Assembly: GCA_035048815.1 (NCBI GenBank)
Contig: JAUCBN010000003.1
Location: forward strand, 23,544,001-23,608,000
Length of the DNA: 64,000 nt
Direction of reading: 5' to 3'
DNA from: Abelmoschus esculentus
Lineage: Eukaryota; Streptophyta; Magnoliopsida; Malvales; Malvaceae
Under the pieces are notes generated by a model. The model worked only from the letters and a program-made list of their open reading frames with translations. It made no database searches and had not been told where the DNA came from. Below, piece by piece: positions 22,726 to 34,340 of this stretch. A program made the position numbers and the translations under genes. Each line of letters starts with the position of its first letter. The first letter of the stretch is position 1.

Positions 22726-23691
22726 TGTTATGGCCCTAATAATAATAATAATATCAAGGGACCATTTATATAGTTCATCCTAAAATAAGAAAATCCTTTT
22801 ACTTTCCATAAGTACATAGATGATTTTTTTAATTGAATAACAAGTTTTGAAATTGTCGCAATCATTTTAAAACCGAAATGTTTGAAAAATAACCGTGTGC
22901 GCTTCATCTTGCAAAGCATTGCACTGATTATATAATCCTTTAACTGGAAATTGCAGTGTTTACTCAAAATGAAATTTGATGTGCAAATGGCAACATTGAG
23001 ATCTTGCACAAACTGGGACCAAAGCTTGCACCAAGGTGTGGAAGTATCGAAATTTGGATTTTGTTTCTGAAAAATATTCCATGAAGAAAACGAACTCCTT
23101 ACTTTATCCAATAGAATCGGAGCAAAACCTTCTGCGTGTTCTTACGGGTTTCCGGTGATATTCCCTGCGTTTCTTGAGTTTCCGGTAGCCTCCAAAGACT
23201 CAAAGAGTTCGACTACACCATCCCTCTTCGCATCATACTCGGGATTTCCTTGCTTCAAAAGGCCGTGACTGCTTTGTCCTCGGTGCCCATTGATCCAGTA
23301 CCTTGTCAAGGTGGCATCAGAATCTGCAATCACCTGTAGTTTATAAGGGCCAACAATTCGACGTGAGCTTTCATTTCCATTTTCTTGTTGCCCTTGCTGC
23401 AACACTTAACCTTAGTGTTGATAACGCAATCCTCGTGAGGGATATTGATCCCATCTCCCAAGTTGATGATCCCCCTTTTAACTCCCATTAACTTCCCTTA
23501 TCCATTCCATTCGGTTATTTATTTTATTTTTATTATATTTTTTTGTCTTGTGTAACCGATATTAACTCCCTTATTATATTATTTTTTATTTTTTTTTTGA
23601 ATTTTAGCTGTTTATTTATTAAATATTATTTATTTAATATTTACTTGTAATCTTATTTTCTCAAATACCCGGACGAAATTCGGGTATTACA
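22726..23691 (-). mobile_element. Possible chromovirus-like LTR, minus orientation
   Basis: On the minus strand this 966 bp piece would start TGTAATACCCGAATTTCGTC at 23691 and end GGGCCATAACA at 22726. The beginning resembles LTRs of Tekay/Del chromoviruses (TGTAACACCC...). The left end coincides exactly with the break in the gag homology. The 5-bp flanks (TGCAT left, GAAAT right) do not match, so it is either one LTR of a rearranged element or something else. Two minus-strand open frames inside (23111-22728 and 23405-23142) show no family I recognise. Confidence 0.35.
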
Positions 23692-24713
23692 GAAATTTAT
23701 TTATTGAAATGATAGATCTTAATTTTTATTTATGAAAATAATATTCAATGTCTGAATCAAGCTATCACGTTAAATAACGAAATATTTTTTTTTATATTTT
23801 AAATTGAGTGAGAATAATTAAAAATTATAAGGATCCAAATGAACGGGTATATAGAAGAGTTAAAATTTTTATTTATAGAGATGAACACGAAAAAAGTTTT
23901 ATTATCAATACTCAAATAGACATGAGACAAAAATTATTGTATCCGAATCATATAAATAACCAAACGTACTCATACTAGTTACCATGGAAATTCCTAATAT
24001 TTTAAAAATTTAAATACCATAAAGTATAAAAATCTAATCTCCCACGACTTGAGTATGACTGAAAGTTAGTTGCGAAAACTATTTAGAAATAGAGTATTAT
24101 AGAATAATAAGTTTGAAAATTCTCTATAAATTTTATAAAAATAATTGGAAAGTGATCTAGACAACATTGTAACTGTGATTGAGTCTAATTTTATTTAGAA
24201 TAAACGGTGATTGATTTCGATATATATATTTCAAAATATGTGAATTTTTTAGTGTTGAAAGGTTATAAAATCTAACAGTCTTAAAAAAATAATTTTAGCA
24301 GTGTCTTTAAAAAATTATCAAAATGAATCAAGAAAAGAATTTAATAATAAATAACTATACAAAAGTCTAGATTCAATTAAAACAAACAATGTTTAATTTC
24401 GAGTTATTAATTTTTGAGTGACCAAACTTTTGATTGCAGGGTCAATTTGACTACTTTAGCAAGGATCTAAGAAGTGTGTAAACAAAAAAAAAGTGAGATC
24501 AGGGTCACTCTCACCCTGTATAAAGATGCAAGAACAGCAATGCTCTGTTGCAAGAAATGCAGGCAGCCAACCACAAAAGAAACAAATTAACAAAATCTTG
24601 GGCTTTTATCAAGAAACTTAGAAGAAAGCTTTTATGGCCAAATCAACTAGATTAGAACACACCACCATGAACAAGTCTCGACCATAACATATCGAACACA
24701 AGGGGTAAACTAC
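23692..24713. other. AT-rich intergenic stretch
   Basis: No gene, RNA or repeat structure that I can support. The last 200 bases (24500-24713) are less AT-rich and, with 35337 onward, form the sequence into which the next element inserted. Confidence 0.5.
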
Positions 24714-24718
24714 TCTCG

Positions 24719-25045
24719 TGTAACGGGTAGAAATTGAGTTAGTCGTTGAAGGCTTTACATTAAATTGCAGTTAGCCATTAACAGTGTTTTAATCCTGTTT
24801 TATTGTCTTAACGAAACGCTGCTTTTGGTGGTAGCTTATGTTTAGATTATACGCTGTCGTTTTGTGAATTTGTAGGTTAAAAACGAGAGCTGAAGGTTGT
24901 AAAGGTTATGAAATGAATTGAATGAAAAATCTGGTCTTCCCCTTTCTTCTTCCTTTTTCCCTAATATTTTGTCTCTGTTCTTTCCTATTTCTATTCTATT
25001 TTCTCCCTTTTCAATTATTCTCCTTCTTAGTTTTGGACTGTTAAA
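24719..25045 (+). repeat. 5' LTR of the methyltransferase-carrying element
   Basis: 327 bp, begins TGTAACGGGTAGAAATTGAG. It contains the CTTTCTTCTTCCTTTTTCCC pyrimidine-rich part and ends TTTTGGACTGTTAAA. Its direct copy is 35036-35331. Confidence 0.85.
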
Positions 25046-25047
25046 AA

Positions 25048-25058
25048 GGCACCAGAGC
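25048..25058 (+). other. Probable primer-binding site
   Basis: GGCACCAGAGC starts two bases after the 5' LTR. It matches most positions of the TGGTATCAGAGC site used by many plant LTR elements with initiator methionine tRNA (9 of 12 when aligned with its preceding A). Confidence 0.5.
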
Positions 25059-25073
25059 CCAGATTGATTCGCG

Positions 25074-25890
25074 ATGAATCAATTACACACAGAGGTCAGT
25101 CGCCTGGAAACTTCCATGGACAAGATGTTTCAAGAGTTTCAAATCAATTTTTAGCAGATGCAAAGAAACTGCTAGAGAAAGCTTTTGAAAAATCAATCGA
25201 TTTTTCTGTTGATACTCAATTGCTTGACGAGGTAGAATTGACTAGTTTTGTGGAATCCATACAAGTTCTGGATTCATCTATTGATACTACGGAGGTGAGT
25301 CCGACTACTAAAATTTCAGCACCATCATTGATTATGCAGGGTATGGTGAAAACATTGAGTGTTGATTGTTCAAATGATTATTTAGGGGGGATCAATGCAC
25401 CAATTCAGACATCATCAAAACATACTGCAAGATTGGACCAGATTATAAATTCGATTGGCAAACTTCCTGGCCTGTCGTTGACATCTTTGCATGTGACAGA
25501 AACATTGATAACCGAGGATATGTATGACACAAAGATGCTCGATAAAAGGTCTGTGCGAGAAGCGAATTTATGTATCATCGAAGAGGTAGACAACATTGAC
25601 CCGAATCAGGTAACTGTATTTGCCGAAACGATTAAGGAAAATTCAGATTTTGGTGTTAATCAGATGTTAAACTTTCAAATGAGACTAGCAAAATTATTGA
25701 TAAATTTAGTGTCCTAAATGCTCTGCAAGATCAATCGAAAGAATTTAGTTATGGATTTGGGAATGCTCAGTTTGAGATGCACAAACAAGATTATGTGACA
25801 AGAATTATTAATGCAAATGACTTGATTGACAGTGAGGATCCCTACGGATTTAGATTACTACAAATGGGGATTGAATTAGTAATGAAGAAA
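25074..25890 (+). pseudogene. Unrecognised coding remnant, gag-like start
   Basis: An ATG at 25074 opens a short frame whose product (NQLHTEVSRLETSMDKMFQE) has the heptad look of the amino end of some plant gypsy gag proteins. It stops at about 25154. In another frame a long open stretch (through 25717, about 190 codons) continues with FLADAKKLLEKAFEKSIDFS, DQIINSIGKLPGLSLTSLHV and EEVDNIDPNQVTVF. A further frame carries the signal on to GFRLLQMGIELVMKK (about 25890). I do not recognise a family. It may be gag eroded beyond recognition or a third captured host segment. The frame changes mean it is not a working gene. Confidence 0.4.
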
Positions 25891-25995
25891 TAAAAAAATA
25901 TTACGGTAAGAAAAATCTATTTTAGAGCTAGGAGATGGAATTGGTCGATTTACCAGTGATTTAGCTCAAAAGACTGATTTGGTTATAGCTTTAGA
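25891..25995 (+). pseudogene. Captured phosphoethanolamine N-methyltransferase fragment, 5' piece
   Basis: After one extra A near 25910, the frame reads SILELGDGIGRFTSDLAQKT and DLVIALD, the first S-adenosylmethionine-binding motif (ELGAGIGRFT in plant phosphoethanolamine N-methyltransferases, PEAMT/NMT) and its motif post-I acidic residue. It stops exactly at the CACTA insertion (25996), in the Asp codon, and continues after the 3-bp target duplication at 33707. The known enzyme makes phosphocholine from phosphoethanolamine in three steps in the cytosol and has two tandem methyltransferase domains. This piece begins inside domain 1. It is broken and should not be active. Confidence 0.75.
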
Positions 25996-26009
25996 CACTA
26001 CTCCATAAT

Positions 26010-26375
26010 TATTCTATAGCGGCATCCTTAGTGGCGTTTTTATGACAAACGCCGCAGCTAAACGCATAATAGTGGCGTTTTCAATAAAAACGCCGCAAAT
26101 CTTCAAAGTTAGCGGCGATTTAACTAGAAAACGCCGCAAATGATGTCCATTTACGGCGTTTCTTAGAAAACACCACAACAGATTGAGTTATACAATGACA
26201 TTTCCTTAAAAAACGCCGCAACTGATTGGGTTATTTGTGGCGTTTCAAGAAAAGATGCCGCAAATGTGTTAAAGGTTGTGGCGTTTCATTAACAAACGCC
26301 GCAAATTATGGAAGACCTGCGGCGTTTCATTTAAAAACGCCACAATTGTAAAAAAAACGCCACAACTTCATCTTC
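26010..26375 (+). repeat. CACTA 5' subterminal repeat array
   Basis: More than a dozen GGCGTTT/AAACGCC(G/A)C words in both directions are spaced roughly 15-40 bases apart. In the En/Spm family such arrays are the binding sites of the TNPA-type protein. The following 26376-28560 is a non-coding leader: a GC-rich CGTCGCCG stretch near 26450 and then AT-rich, probably intron, sequence with nothing I can name. Confidence 0.8.
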
Positions 26376-28568
26376 TTATTATTTTCGGTCATTCTCACCC
26401 GAAAATTCTCAAATAACGACCTAAAAACCGCAGAGCACCAAATTGCGTCCACCGTCGCCGCCTCTTGTCGTCGCCGTTGTCTCTTCGCCATTCGGTGAGT
26501 CCGATTCCGTCGCCGATCGTCCTAAGGAAGGTAAGATCTCTGCCTTAATTTATTTCCTATCAAGTTGTTAGGGTTCGTTTTAATAATAGGGTTTCCATGC
26601 ATTCTGGTGGGGTTTGGTTAGAAGACATAAGAAGCTCAAGATCACATGGTCCTGTCTTTCGATAGATCATCATGAAAGGGGTTGATACTGAGACATTACA
26701 TCTGTTAGAAGGCATTATTGCCCATCCATTAATGTACACAACTTGAAATCATGGAGATCTATGATATGATAAGTTCTTATTGCTGATGACATGCTTATTT
26801 AGAAGTTAGTAGATTTTTCTGTGGTATCAATCTATCAATCTATTTGTGGTCGACCGAAAGGGGCCTCTTCGTGTTAACTACTGTCTGCAAAGATTGGTAA
26901 TCTTCACCTGAATCTTTTATTTTTGTTCAGATCAATAGATCATCAGTAAACGGATATGGAATTTGTGCATTTGCCCATACTGTGTCAGGTTCCTGCCTGT
27001 GTCCTTCCAAGTTTCATATATGCACAATTACACAAATCTAGTGGCGCACATTTCCACATTCATTTCTCTATCTTGCCATGAAACCTGTCTCTGCTTCTCT
27101 ACCTTCATACCGTCATGGTAAAGCTGCCTTGCGCTTTGAAATTATTAGATTTTGAGACTGGATGTTATTGGATTTCACTTTTGCTTCCTGGAAATCTTTC
27201 TACTTCTAGTAGCATGTTATTTTTCTGGAGTAAATGGAGGGACGAAAGAAAAATAGAGATCCCACTATTTATTAGATGATTTGCACATTACGTGTTACTC
27301 TAGTACTTTTTGTTTGCTCTTTGGCTATTTATTAGATGATAGCTCTATGATGAATAAATTGATGTTGATTCTCAGGTTTATGCAATCCTGCTAGCAAACT
27401 TAAAGAGCTTCACAAGATCGGAATATGCTCCAAAAGCCCAACATTGCCTCCTGACGACGTATAATACCTCTTTGGCTTGAATTTAGCAAGGATCTCGTTT
27501 GCACAAGGTAGGGTTGTTTTCCAAATCAACCTCCAAATGCGATAAATGTCGTGTTCTTACTTATCGGTAAACTAGTTAAAACATTCTATTCTTTTGCCAC
27601 ATGTCGCATTAAAGCTATATGAAAATGGGGAGGGGGATAATGATCTGTACATCATCATATTCATACGTCCTATTGGACAGGATGTTAGCTTGTTGTGCTA
27701 TATATAGAAGCATTAGAGAAAAAGGAGAGAGTTATGGACTAGTTAGCTGCTTGACGAGATTAGATATTGAAATATAAGAATTGTAGTGTTGGTCACAATG
27801 GTAGTGAATTGCATATTTTAGTGTTTTATACAACCTCAGAAATTTAAGATAATTAAAAACATTAAACTTCTAGCATTCACATAAAGCTTTATGGGATTTG
27901 ATTGCATTTCTGAAAAGTAGCATTAAAAATCCAGAATGCAAAAGCAAGTAGAAGAGACATTCACATCTCTTACGTTTATTCTAGACTTTGAAAATTTTGA
28001 CTCTTAGACATGATTGAAGTATGGTCATTGTATTTTCTTGAGAAAGTGTTTTTATGTGTCCGTGCTTGATGATATCCTAATTCCCAAGTTCTTATAAGCT
28101 GTGTAATTTTATTTTCTTGAAAAGTTTAATGCTTGCAACAAATCTTGAAAAATGGGATAAAAAATAGAGGGATGTAATCTATTTACCTGCATGTTTGCTG
28201 AAATATCTACAACATAGTTAATAGGAGAAATTTTATCCTGATGGTGAAATCTTGTCTCGCAAATTAAAAAACTTTGTATCATACTGTAGTTTTATGAAGA
28301 AGAAAAAAACTTCCAAATTATAACTTTTCCATGAGGGACATGACTAGCTGACTAAAGCTACTTGTTTTTTCTACTTTAATTAAAATACATAGAAAGAAAG
28401 GATTATTTTTTATATTTGATGACATGAAATAAAACATGTTTAATTATATACTTTGTGTAATAGAGGTAGCAGAGGCAACTAAGGATTATTTCCGTGCTTG
28501 ATTTTGGTTTTTTGAGGGATTATTAATATGCTATTTCCATTTAATTATGTATATTATAGAAATACGAA

Positions 28569-31366
28569 ATGGATAGAAGTTGGATGGATTTGTCAAGGGT
28601 AAGTGTTGGGTATCGAAATGGAGTAGAAACTTTTCTAGACTCAGCTTTTGTGAATGCAAGCCAAGAGAATATGATTCTTTGCCCTTGTAAGAAGTGTGTT
28701 AATATTAATTGGCATAGTCGTGAAGTTGTCAAAGAGCATTTAATTGTTTATGGTTTTGTTCGGGGCTATAGAAAATGGGTATTTCATGGAGAGTTGGCAC
28801 CTCGTAGTTCTACTTCGAGGAGTAATGTATCTTTTCCTTTTAATTCTGATCGTCGATCTGTTGGAGAAGATGGCATTGAGGGTATGTTACGAGATGCATT
28901 TAATATGCATGATTATCAAGAATCTGTTAGAGAAGATTGTGATATTGGTGTTGAGCATTTTACCGAGATGAGAAGAAACGAATGTGATGAAGAGCCCAAA
29001 TAGAGACGCAGTAAAGTTTTACAATTTACTTGATGAAATGAATGAACCACTTTATGAGAGATCGAAACATTCAAAACTCTCATTTTGTATTCGTCTTTTT
29101 CATTTAAAATGCTTGGGAGGATGGACTGGTAAATCTTTTACGCAGTTATTAGAGTTTTTAAGAGAAATGTTTCCTTTTGCAAAAATTCCTCAATTTGGCA
29201 AAGATATGAAGAAAATGATCAAAGATTTGGGCCTTGGATATGAAAAAATTCATAGTTGCCCAAATGATTGCATGTTGTATTGGGGTGATAAAAAAAGTCA
29301 AGAGTCATGTCATGTATGCGGTCAATCTCGATGGATGAATGTAAACACAGAAAATATGAGTGAGGAAGTAGAGGAAGCACAATCACGAAAAAAACCAGTC
29401 AAGATTCTGCGATATTTTCCTCTCATACCTAGGCTTCAAAGATTATTTATGTCTTCAAAGACTGCTGAGTCTATGAGGTGGCATTACGATGGACGAACCG
29501 ATGATGGATTATTAAGGCATCCTGCGGATGGTTTAGCTTGGAAGTCCTTTGACCAAAAATTTCCAAGTTTTACAGAAGATCCTCGAAATGTTAGGCTCGG
29601 ACTAGCATCTGATGGGTTTAATCCTTTCAAAATCATGAGCACTTCGTATAGTACTTGGCCCGTTTTGCTTGTTCCTTACAATTTGCCCCCATGGATTTGC
29701 ATGAAACAATCATCTTTTATCTTATCCATGATAATCCCTGGTGAGAAAGGTCCTAGTAATGATTATCATATACTGATGCAAGATCTTATGCCAGTTGCCT
29801 TACGTGGTTGTATGTCGAATGAGGTGATATCTTGTATAATTGAACTTTCTAATATAATGAAAGCTCTTTGTGGTAAAGTTTTGGTGGTTGAAGAACTCGA
29901 GAAACTCCAAGATCGAGTAGCGTTGACTTTATGCAACTTGGAGAAGATATTTCCACCTTCTTTCTTCACAATTATGGTACATTTGTTGGTTCATCTCCCT
30001 CACGAAGCTAAAGTTGGTGGACCAGTTTTCTATCGGTGGATGTATCCTATAGAGAGGTATAAATTTTTTCGAACGTTATTTAATAATATTTAGATATTCA
30101 ACTAGTTATATAATGTTGTGTTTATTGCGTGTCTAGGTTCTTGTGCAAATTGAAGTCTTATTGTCGTAATAAGCGTTATCCAGAAGGATCAATTGCTGAA
30201 GGGTATTTAGCCGAGGAGTGTATGACTTTTTGCTCTAGATATTTGGAAGATGTCGAAACGAGATTGAATAGACCAACTAGAAATGAAGTATGCAGTACTA
30301 ATAACGGAGAGACTTACATGTTTGGGAGTTATGGTGAACCACTCGGAAAAGTTGAAATTGTACAGTTAGATGATAAGTCATGGGTGCAAGCACATCGATA
30401 TGTTCTTTTTCATCATGACTCAATAGAGCCTTTTCGAACGTAAGTTTCTATAATTCCTATTTTATTGCGTTCACTTATTTTTTTTCCCATTCTTTAACTA
30501 CGTAACCTTTTTTATAGTGAGTATAAGAAAGAGTTACAATCTCGTATACGCTCAAGAAGATTAAATAAACGAGAGAGTCATAAGCTCTTTGCAGAAACTT
30601 TTCACGAATGGTTAGGGAAAATGGTAAGTATAACTAAAGCTTTATATGACTTTTCTAGTATTAATATCAATATGCATGAATGTTAACCAATGTAACTTCT
30701 CACGTGTAATAGGTTTGCTGTGGGAGAGAAGTTAGTGAAGAAGTAAAATGGCTTTGTCAAGGCCCAAATAAAATTGTTAAGAGATATAATGTCTTCCTCA
30801 TTAACGGGTATAGGTTTCATACGAAATCTCGAGAAAGATTACAGAGGACGCAAAATTGTGGAGTTATTGTTACTTCTTCAATTACAAGTTATTCTAGTGC
30901 AAGGGACAATCATCCCGTGGAGGGAGATGTTGAATATTATGGAATTATTACCGACATTATTGAGTTGGATTATTATGGAAAACGGAAGGTTGTGTTGTTT
31001 CGGTGTGATTGGGCTGATGTGAACAGTACTAGGGGAATTAAAAAAGATCAATTTGGTTTTACAATGGTGAACTTTTCTCGATTAATTCATATTGGCCAAC
31101 AATTGATGGACGAACCATATGTATTTTCGTCTCAAGTCAAACAAGTTTTCTATTCCCATGATCCAACCAAAGATGGTTGGTATGTTGTACTCCGTAACAC
31201 CCCTAGAGAATTGATTGATATCGGGGATGGAAGTAGAGATGACATTGAAACAAGACTAGAAACTTTGCCTTTTGCAGCACAAAACTTAGATGGAACATCT
31301 TCTACTTCTAATTCACAGTTTCAATGGGTTCGAGACAACATGGATGATGATTTTAATGAAAATTAG
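28569..31366 (+). pseudogene. CACTA TNP2-type transposase, frameshifted and internally deleted
   Basis: Exon 1 (28569 to about 30056) begins MDRSWMDLSRVSVGYRNGVE with the Transpos_assoc zinc domain (CPCKKCVN, residues about 38-45). A frameshift near 28990 moves to the frame reading NRDAVKFYNLLDEMNEPLYE. The TNP2 core (Transposase_21) follows: CPNDCMLYW, CHVCGQSRW, MRWHYDGR, HPADGLAWKSFD, LGLASDGFNPF, YNLPPWICMKQSSFILS and IPGEKGPSND. At about 29757 it jumps straight to DYHILMQDLMPVALRG, so the last third of the core is deleted. The DUF4218 region (FPPSFFTIMVHLLVHLPHEA, GPVFYRWMYPIERF) continues into exons 30137-30439, 30518-30623 and 30713-31366, all with GT-AG borders, ending in a DUF4216-like part (YNVFLINGYRF, YGIITDIIELDYY, LFRCDWAD). 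It is not expected to transpose DNA. Confidence 0.9.
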
Positions 31367-31459
31367 TTGCGTATTGTAATAAGATTTCTATTGAGCCTTA
31401 TTAATTTTTTTACTAAAGTTGTTGTTACTAATATTTCTTTTCCGTTTCTTACAAGTATT

Positions 31460-33057
31460 ATGCCGAGGAGAAAATTAAATAGCTTAAATATTGTTCAAGT
31501 TCCTCGAGTAGGAGAAGAAACAAATGAAGATGACTTGTCTGGTTCTGCAGCTTCACAAGTTCCTGAAACGGTTGGGAATATAGAAATTGAAGGTATTTTT
31601 TAAAACTTTATTTGAATCATAACTATTTGTTATTGTTGAAATGATTTGAATCATAACTACTTGATATATTTGCATATTGGTGGAAATGGTCGAAGGCGCA
31701 AGACTAGAGGGCGGACGACTTTGATGGAATTATACGATCTCCCCGTTGGAGAACGTGTAAAAGTTTCAAGAAACGATGCCGGCCAACCTGTTGGTGCAGA
31801 AGCAGGTGTTTTGGCGAGTTATTTAGGCATTGTTGCGCGAAATGCTTCAATTTTGCCGATCAGTTATGAGTCTTGGCATCAGATGCCAAATAGTAACAAA
31901 AACCAAGCTCTTGATCTTGTTAAGGTAATAATAATATTATATTATATAATTTATTATATTTAAATAGTAATATTTAATTTTGATTTTCAGGATAAATTTT
32001 CTTTGGAGGTCTCGGACGATTATGTGAAGCATGCATTAGGAAAGAAATGGAGAGACCATAAGAGCTTCTTGAAGAAGACGTATTTCAAAAACGATTTGAG
32101 CCTTCAAGAGAAATTTCAAAATGTTCCCCCAAGAATACTACGGTATCAATGGGAAGATGCAGTCAGGTTTTGGAGTTCAGCAAAAGGGGAGGTAACATCT
32201 ACAATTTATAAGAATAACATTATATTATTCTAATTTTAACTTTAAATTGGAAATTAAAAATTGGAGATTAAACAGGAAAGAGAGCGCGTAGGAGTTACTA
32301 GTAGACAGAAACAAAAATTTACGCACACAGTAGGGACAAAGAGCTTTGCTCGCATTGCTAATGAAGAGGTATTTTTTTTTTAAATATTATTTTTACTTGT
32401 ATTACATTAAAACTAATATTCATGTTTACTATATTTTGTAGCTTGTGTCGACTGGTTCTACCATTGGACGGGTAAAGCTAATCAACATTACTCACACAAA
32501 AAAGGATGGCTCTCCAATGAATCCTGAAGCTGAAGAAATTCTGGTATAATGTTTTCATTTATTATTTTTCATCTATTATTTTGTATTATGTTGTATTATG
32601 TTGTAAATAATATTTTCATTTATTATTTTTCACAAATGATTATCAGACGAGAATGAAGGAAAAAAGAACAGAGATGGAAGCCATGGCTTCAACTGATGGT
32701 TCTGCTAATATTGCTGATATCGAGAATCAAGTTTTTGCTGTTTTGGGTCCAGAAAGATATGGTCGAGTGCGCTGTCAAGGGTCATTCGTGACACCAACTA
32801 AATATTTTGGATCCAAATCGTCTCAGTATATGCCATCACAAAGTCAGTCTTCTCAAGCGGAAGTTCAGCGTTTAAAACAACAATTAACTCAATTCCAAGC
32901 AGAGATGGAAGCAAAAGAAGCTGAGAGAGAACGAAGAGAAGCTGAGAGAGCAGCAAGGGAAGCAGAGAGAGAAGCAGCATATCAAAATCTTCAACAACAA
33001 TTCCAAGATATGATGGCGATGTTAAAGCAGAACCAACCAAGGAATCCGTCGCCTTAG
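31460..33057 (+). CDS. TNPA/Transposase_24-like CACTA protein, multi-exon
   Basis: A second CACTA gene, 93 bp after the transposase stop. ATG at 31460 (MPRRKLNSLNIVQV). Exons by GT-AG fit: 31460-31592, about 31680-31924, 31991-32191, 32276-32368, 32442-32543 and 32647-33057. The acceptor of exon 2 is unclear, no good AG precedes GGNGRRRKTRGR. Motifs typical of Plant transposase (Ptta/En/Spm, PF03004) include KTRGRTTLMELYDLPVGERV, WRDHKSFLKKTYF, RYQWEDAVRFW and HTKKDGSPMNPEAEEIL. The carboxyl end (residues about 200 onward) has QAEVQRLKQQLTQFQAEMEA and a repeated EAERERREAER stretch, a strong coiled coil for oligomerisation. In En/Spm the corresponding protein binds subterminal repeats and helps excision. 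It could still be made if exon 2 splices. Confidence 0.8.
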
Positions 33058-33279
33058 ATGATTTTAGGTTCATTTGGTTTGTACTTATTACTGAACTTTA
33101 TTTGACTTAAACACTGAATTATTATATTTAACTTTATTTGATATTAGACTTTAATGTATTTTGGGTGGTTAAGTATTTTGGATTGTTTTACTGTTGTTTA
33201 ATTGTATTGTTGCTGAAATATTAATTACAGGGAATTTTTGGTAGAAATAATAATTTAAAATTATTTTTTTTAAAATACA

Positions 33280-33690
33280 GTATCAATAGCGGCGTTTGGG
33301 ATAAACGCCACTAAAAGCCCATAACAATAGTGGCGTTTGTTTAAAAGCGCCACAAAAGTACAGAATAATTGTGGCGTTTATAGGAACCAAACACCGCTGT
33401 AGAATGTACTTTAGTGGCGTTTTAGTAAACAAACGCCGCCATAGCATACGACCTTTTGCGGCGTTTATCTAAACCAAACGCCGCTGTAGAATGTACTTTA
33501 GTGGCGTTTTAGTAAACAAACGCCGCTACAGATCGTGTACTTTAGCGGCGTTTGTTTTAGATAAACGCCGCTACTTTTAGCGGCGCAGCTTCTTGCGACG
33601 TTTTTTGTGGCGTTTTATTTTCGCCACAAGTACTTTTAGCGACGCTAAAAAATGTCACTGTATGTATAAAAAAACGCCGCTATAAACCTG
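33280..33690 (+). repeat. CACTA 3' subterminal repeat array
   Basis: Dense GCGGCGTTT/AAACGCCGC words, including two near-identical tandem pieces (about 33368-33430 and 33471-33530, CCGCTGTAGAATGTACTTTA in each). It mirrors the array at 26010-26375. Confidence 0.85.
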
Positions 33691-33706
33691 TTTTGCTGTA
33701 GTGAGA

Positions 33707-34340
33707 CTTTGTTGAGGAACTTATAAAATAGAATGAAAGCTTCGATGGACATAAGAACAACAAATTCTTATGTGCTGATGCGACTTTTTTATATTTGGAT
33801 GTTTCAAAAGAATCACTAGACTTGATATGTTCAAATTTACGGCTGATGTATCTCTCAGATGAAGGGGTTAATGAGTTGACCAAAAGGATGGTAAAGTGGT
33901 CGAAAGTTGGACATATTTTCTTCGGGGAGTCGTGCTTTCATCCATCTGAATCTGATGACAACAAGCAAAAGCTTGACCCAGCTCACTACAATGAGCCCAC
34001 GTTTAACTCAAAGGTCTCTAAAGAATGTCAAACAACTGATGGTTTAGGAAACTCGTTTAAGCTTCGTTTAGTTGGCTTCAAATGCATTAGTGATTATGTT
34101 AAACACAAAAGGGATCAAAATCATATTGTTTGGACCAGGAAAAAAGTGAATGCAGATTGTGATGGTGGTTTTCAATTTTTCTTGGATATTGTTCGGTACA
34201 AATCTAATAACATATTTCATTATGAACGTACCTTTGGTCCAGAAAATTTGAGCATTGGAGGAATCGACACAACCAAAGAGTTTACGACGAAGTTAGATAT
34301 TAAACCTGGCCAAAAGGTTCTGGATGTTGGAAGTGACTTC
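33707..34340 (+). pseudogene. Captured phosphoethanolamine N-methyltransferase fragment, 3' piece
   Basis: Continues the domain-1 sequence after the CACTA element: FVEELIK, then after a stop KNNKFLCADATFLYLD (about 33745), SLDLICSNLRLMYLSDEGV, MVKWSKVGHIFFGESCFHPS, HYNEPTFNSKVSKECQT, LVGFKCISDYVKHKRDQNH and, at the domain boundary, FFLDIVRYKSNNIFHYERTF followed by TTKEFTTKLDIKPGQKVLDV. This follows plant PEAMT in order through the start of the second SAM-binding motif, where the homology stops (after VLDVG). About 200 codons are read without an interruption by intron sequence, although plant genes of this family have introns. It therefore looks derived from spliced mRNA. Some conserved residues differ (NLRLMY for NWLLMY). 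Confidence 0.8.

Larger units (their letters stand above)
25996..33703 (+). mobile_element. CACTA (En/Spm) DNA transposon, 7.7 kb
   Basis: Ends are CACTACTCC... at 25996 and ...CTGTAGTG at 33703, flanked by the 3-bp duplication AGA (25993-25995 and 33704-33706), which is the CACTA hallmark. Behind the terminal bases both ends share TATAGCGGC and then arrays of short subterminal words, GGCGTTT and AAACGCC, on both strands. Inside lie two genes in the classic order, a TNP2-type transposase (28569-31366) and a TNPA/Transposase_24-type gene (31460-33057). The outermost bases after CACTAC differ between the two ends, so the terminal inverted repeat is imperfect. The element inserted into the captured methyltransferase segment and so is younger than that capture. 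Confidence 0.93.

Noticed and set aside
22728..23405. Two minus-strand open frames of 127 and 87 codons
   Set aside because: No recognisable motif. They lie inside the LTR-like segment and lack codon-like structure, so they are not listed as genes.
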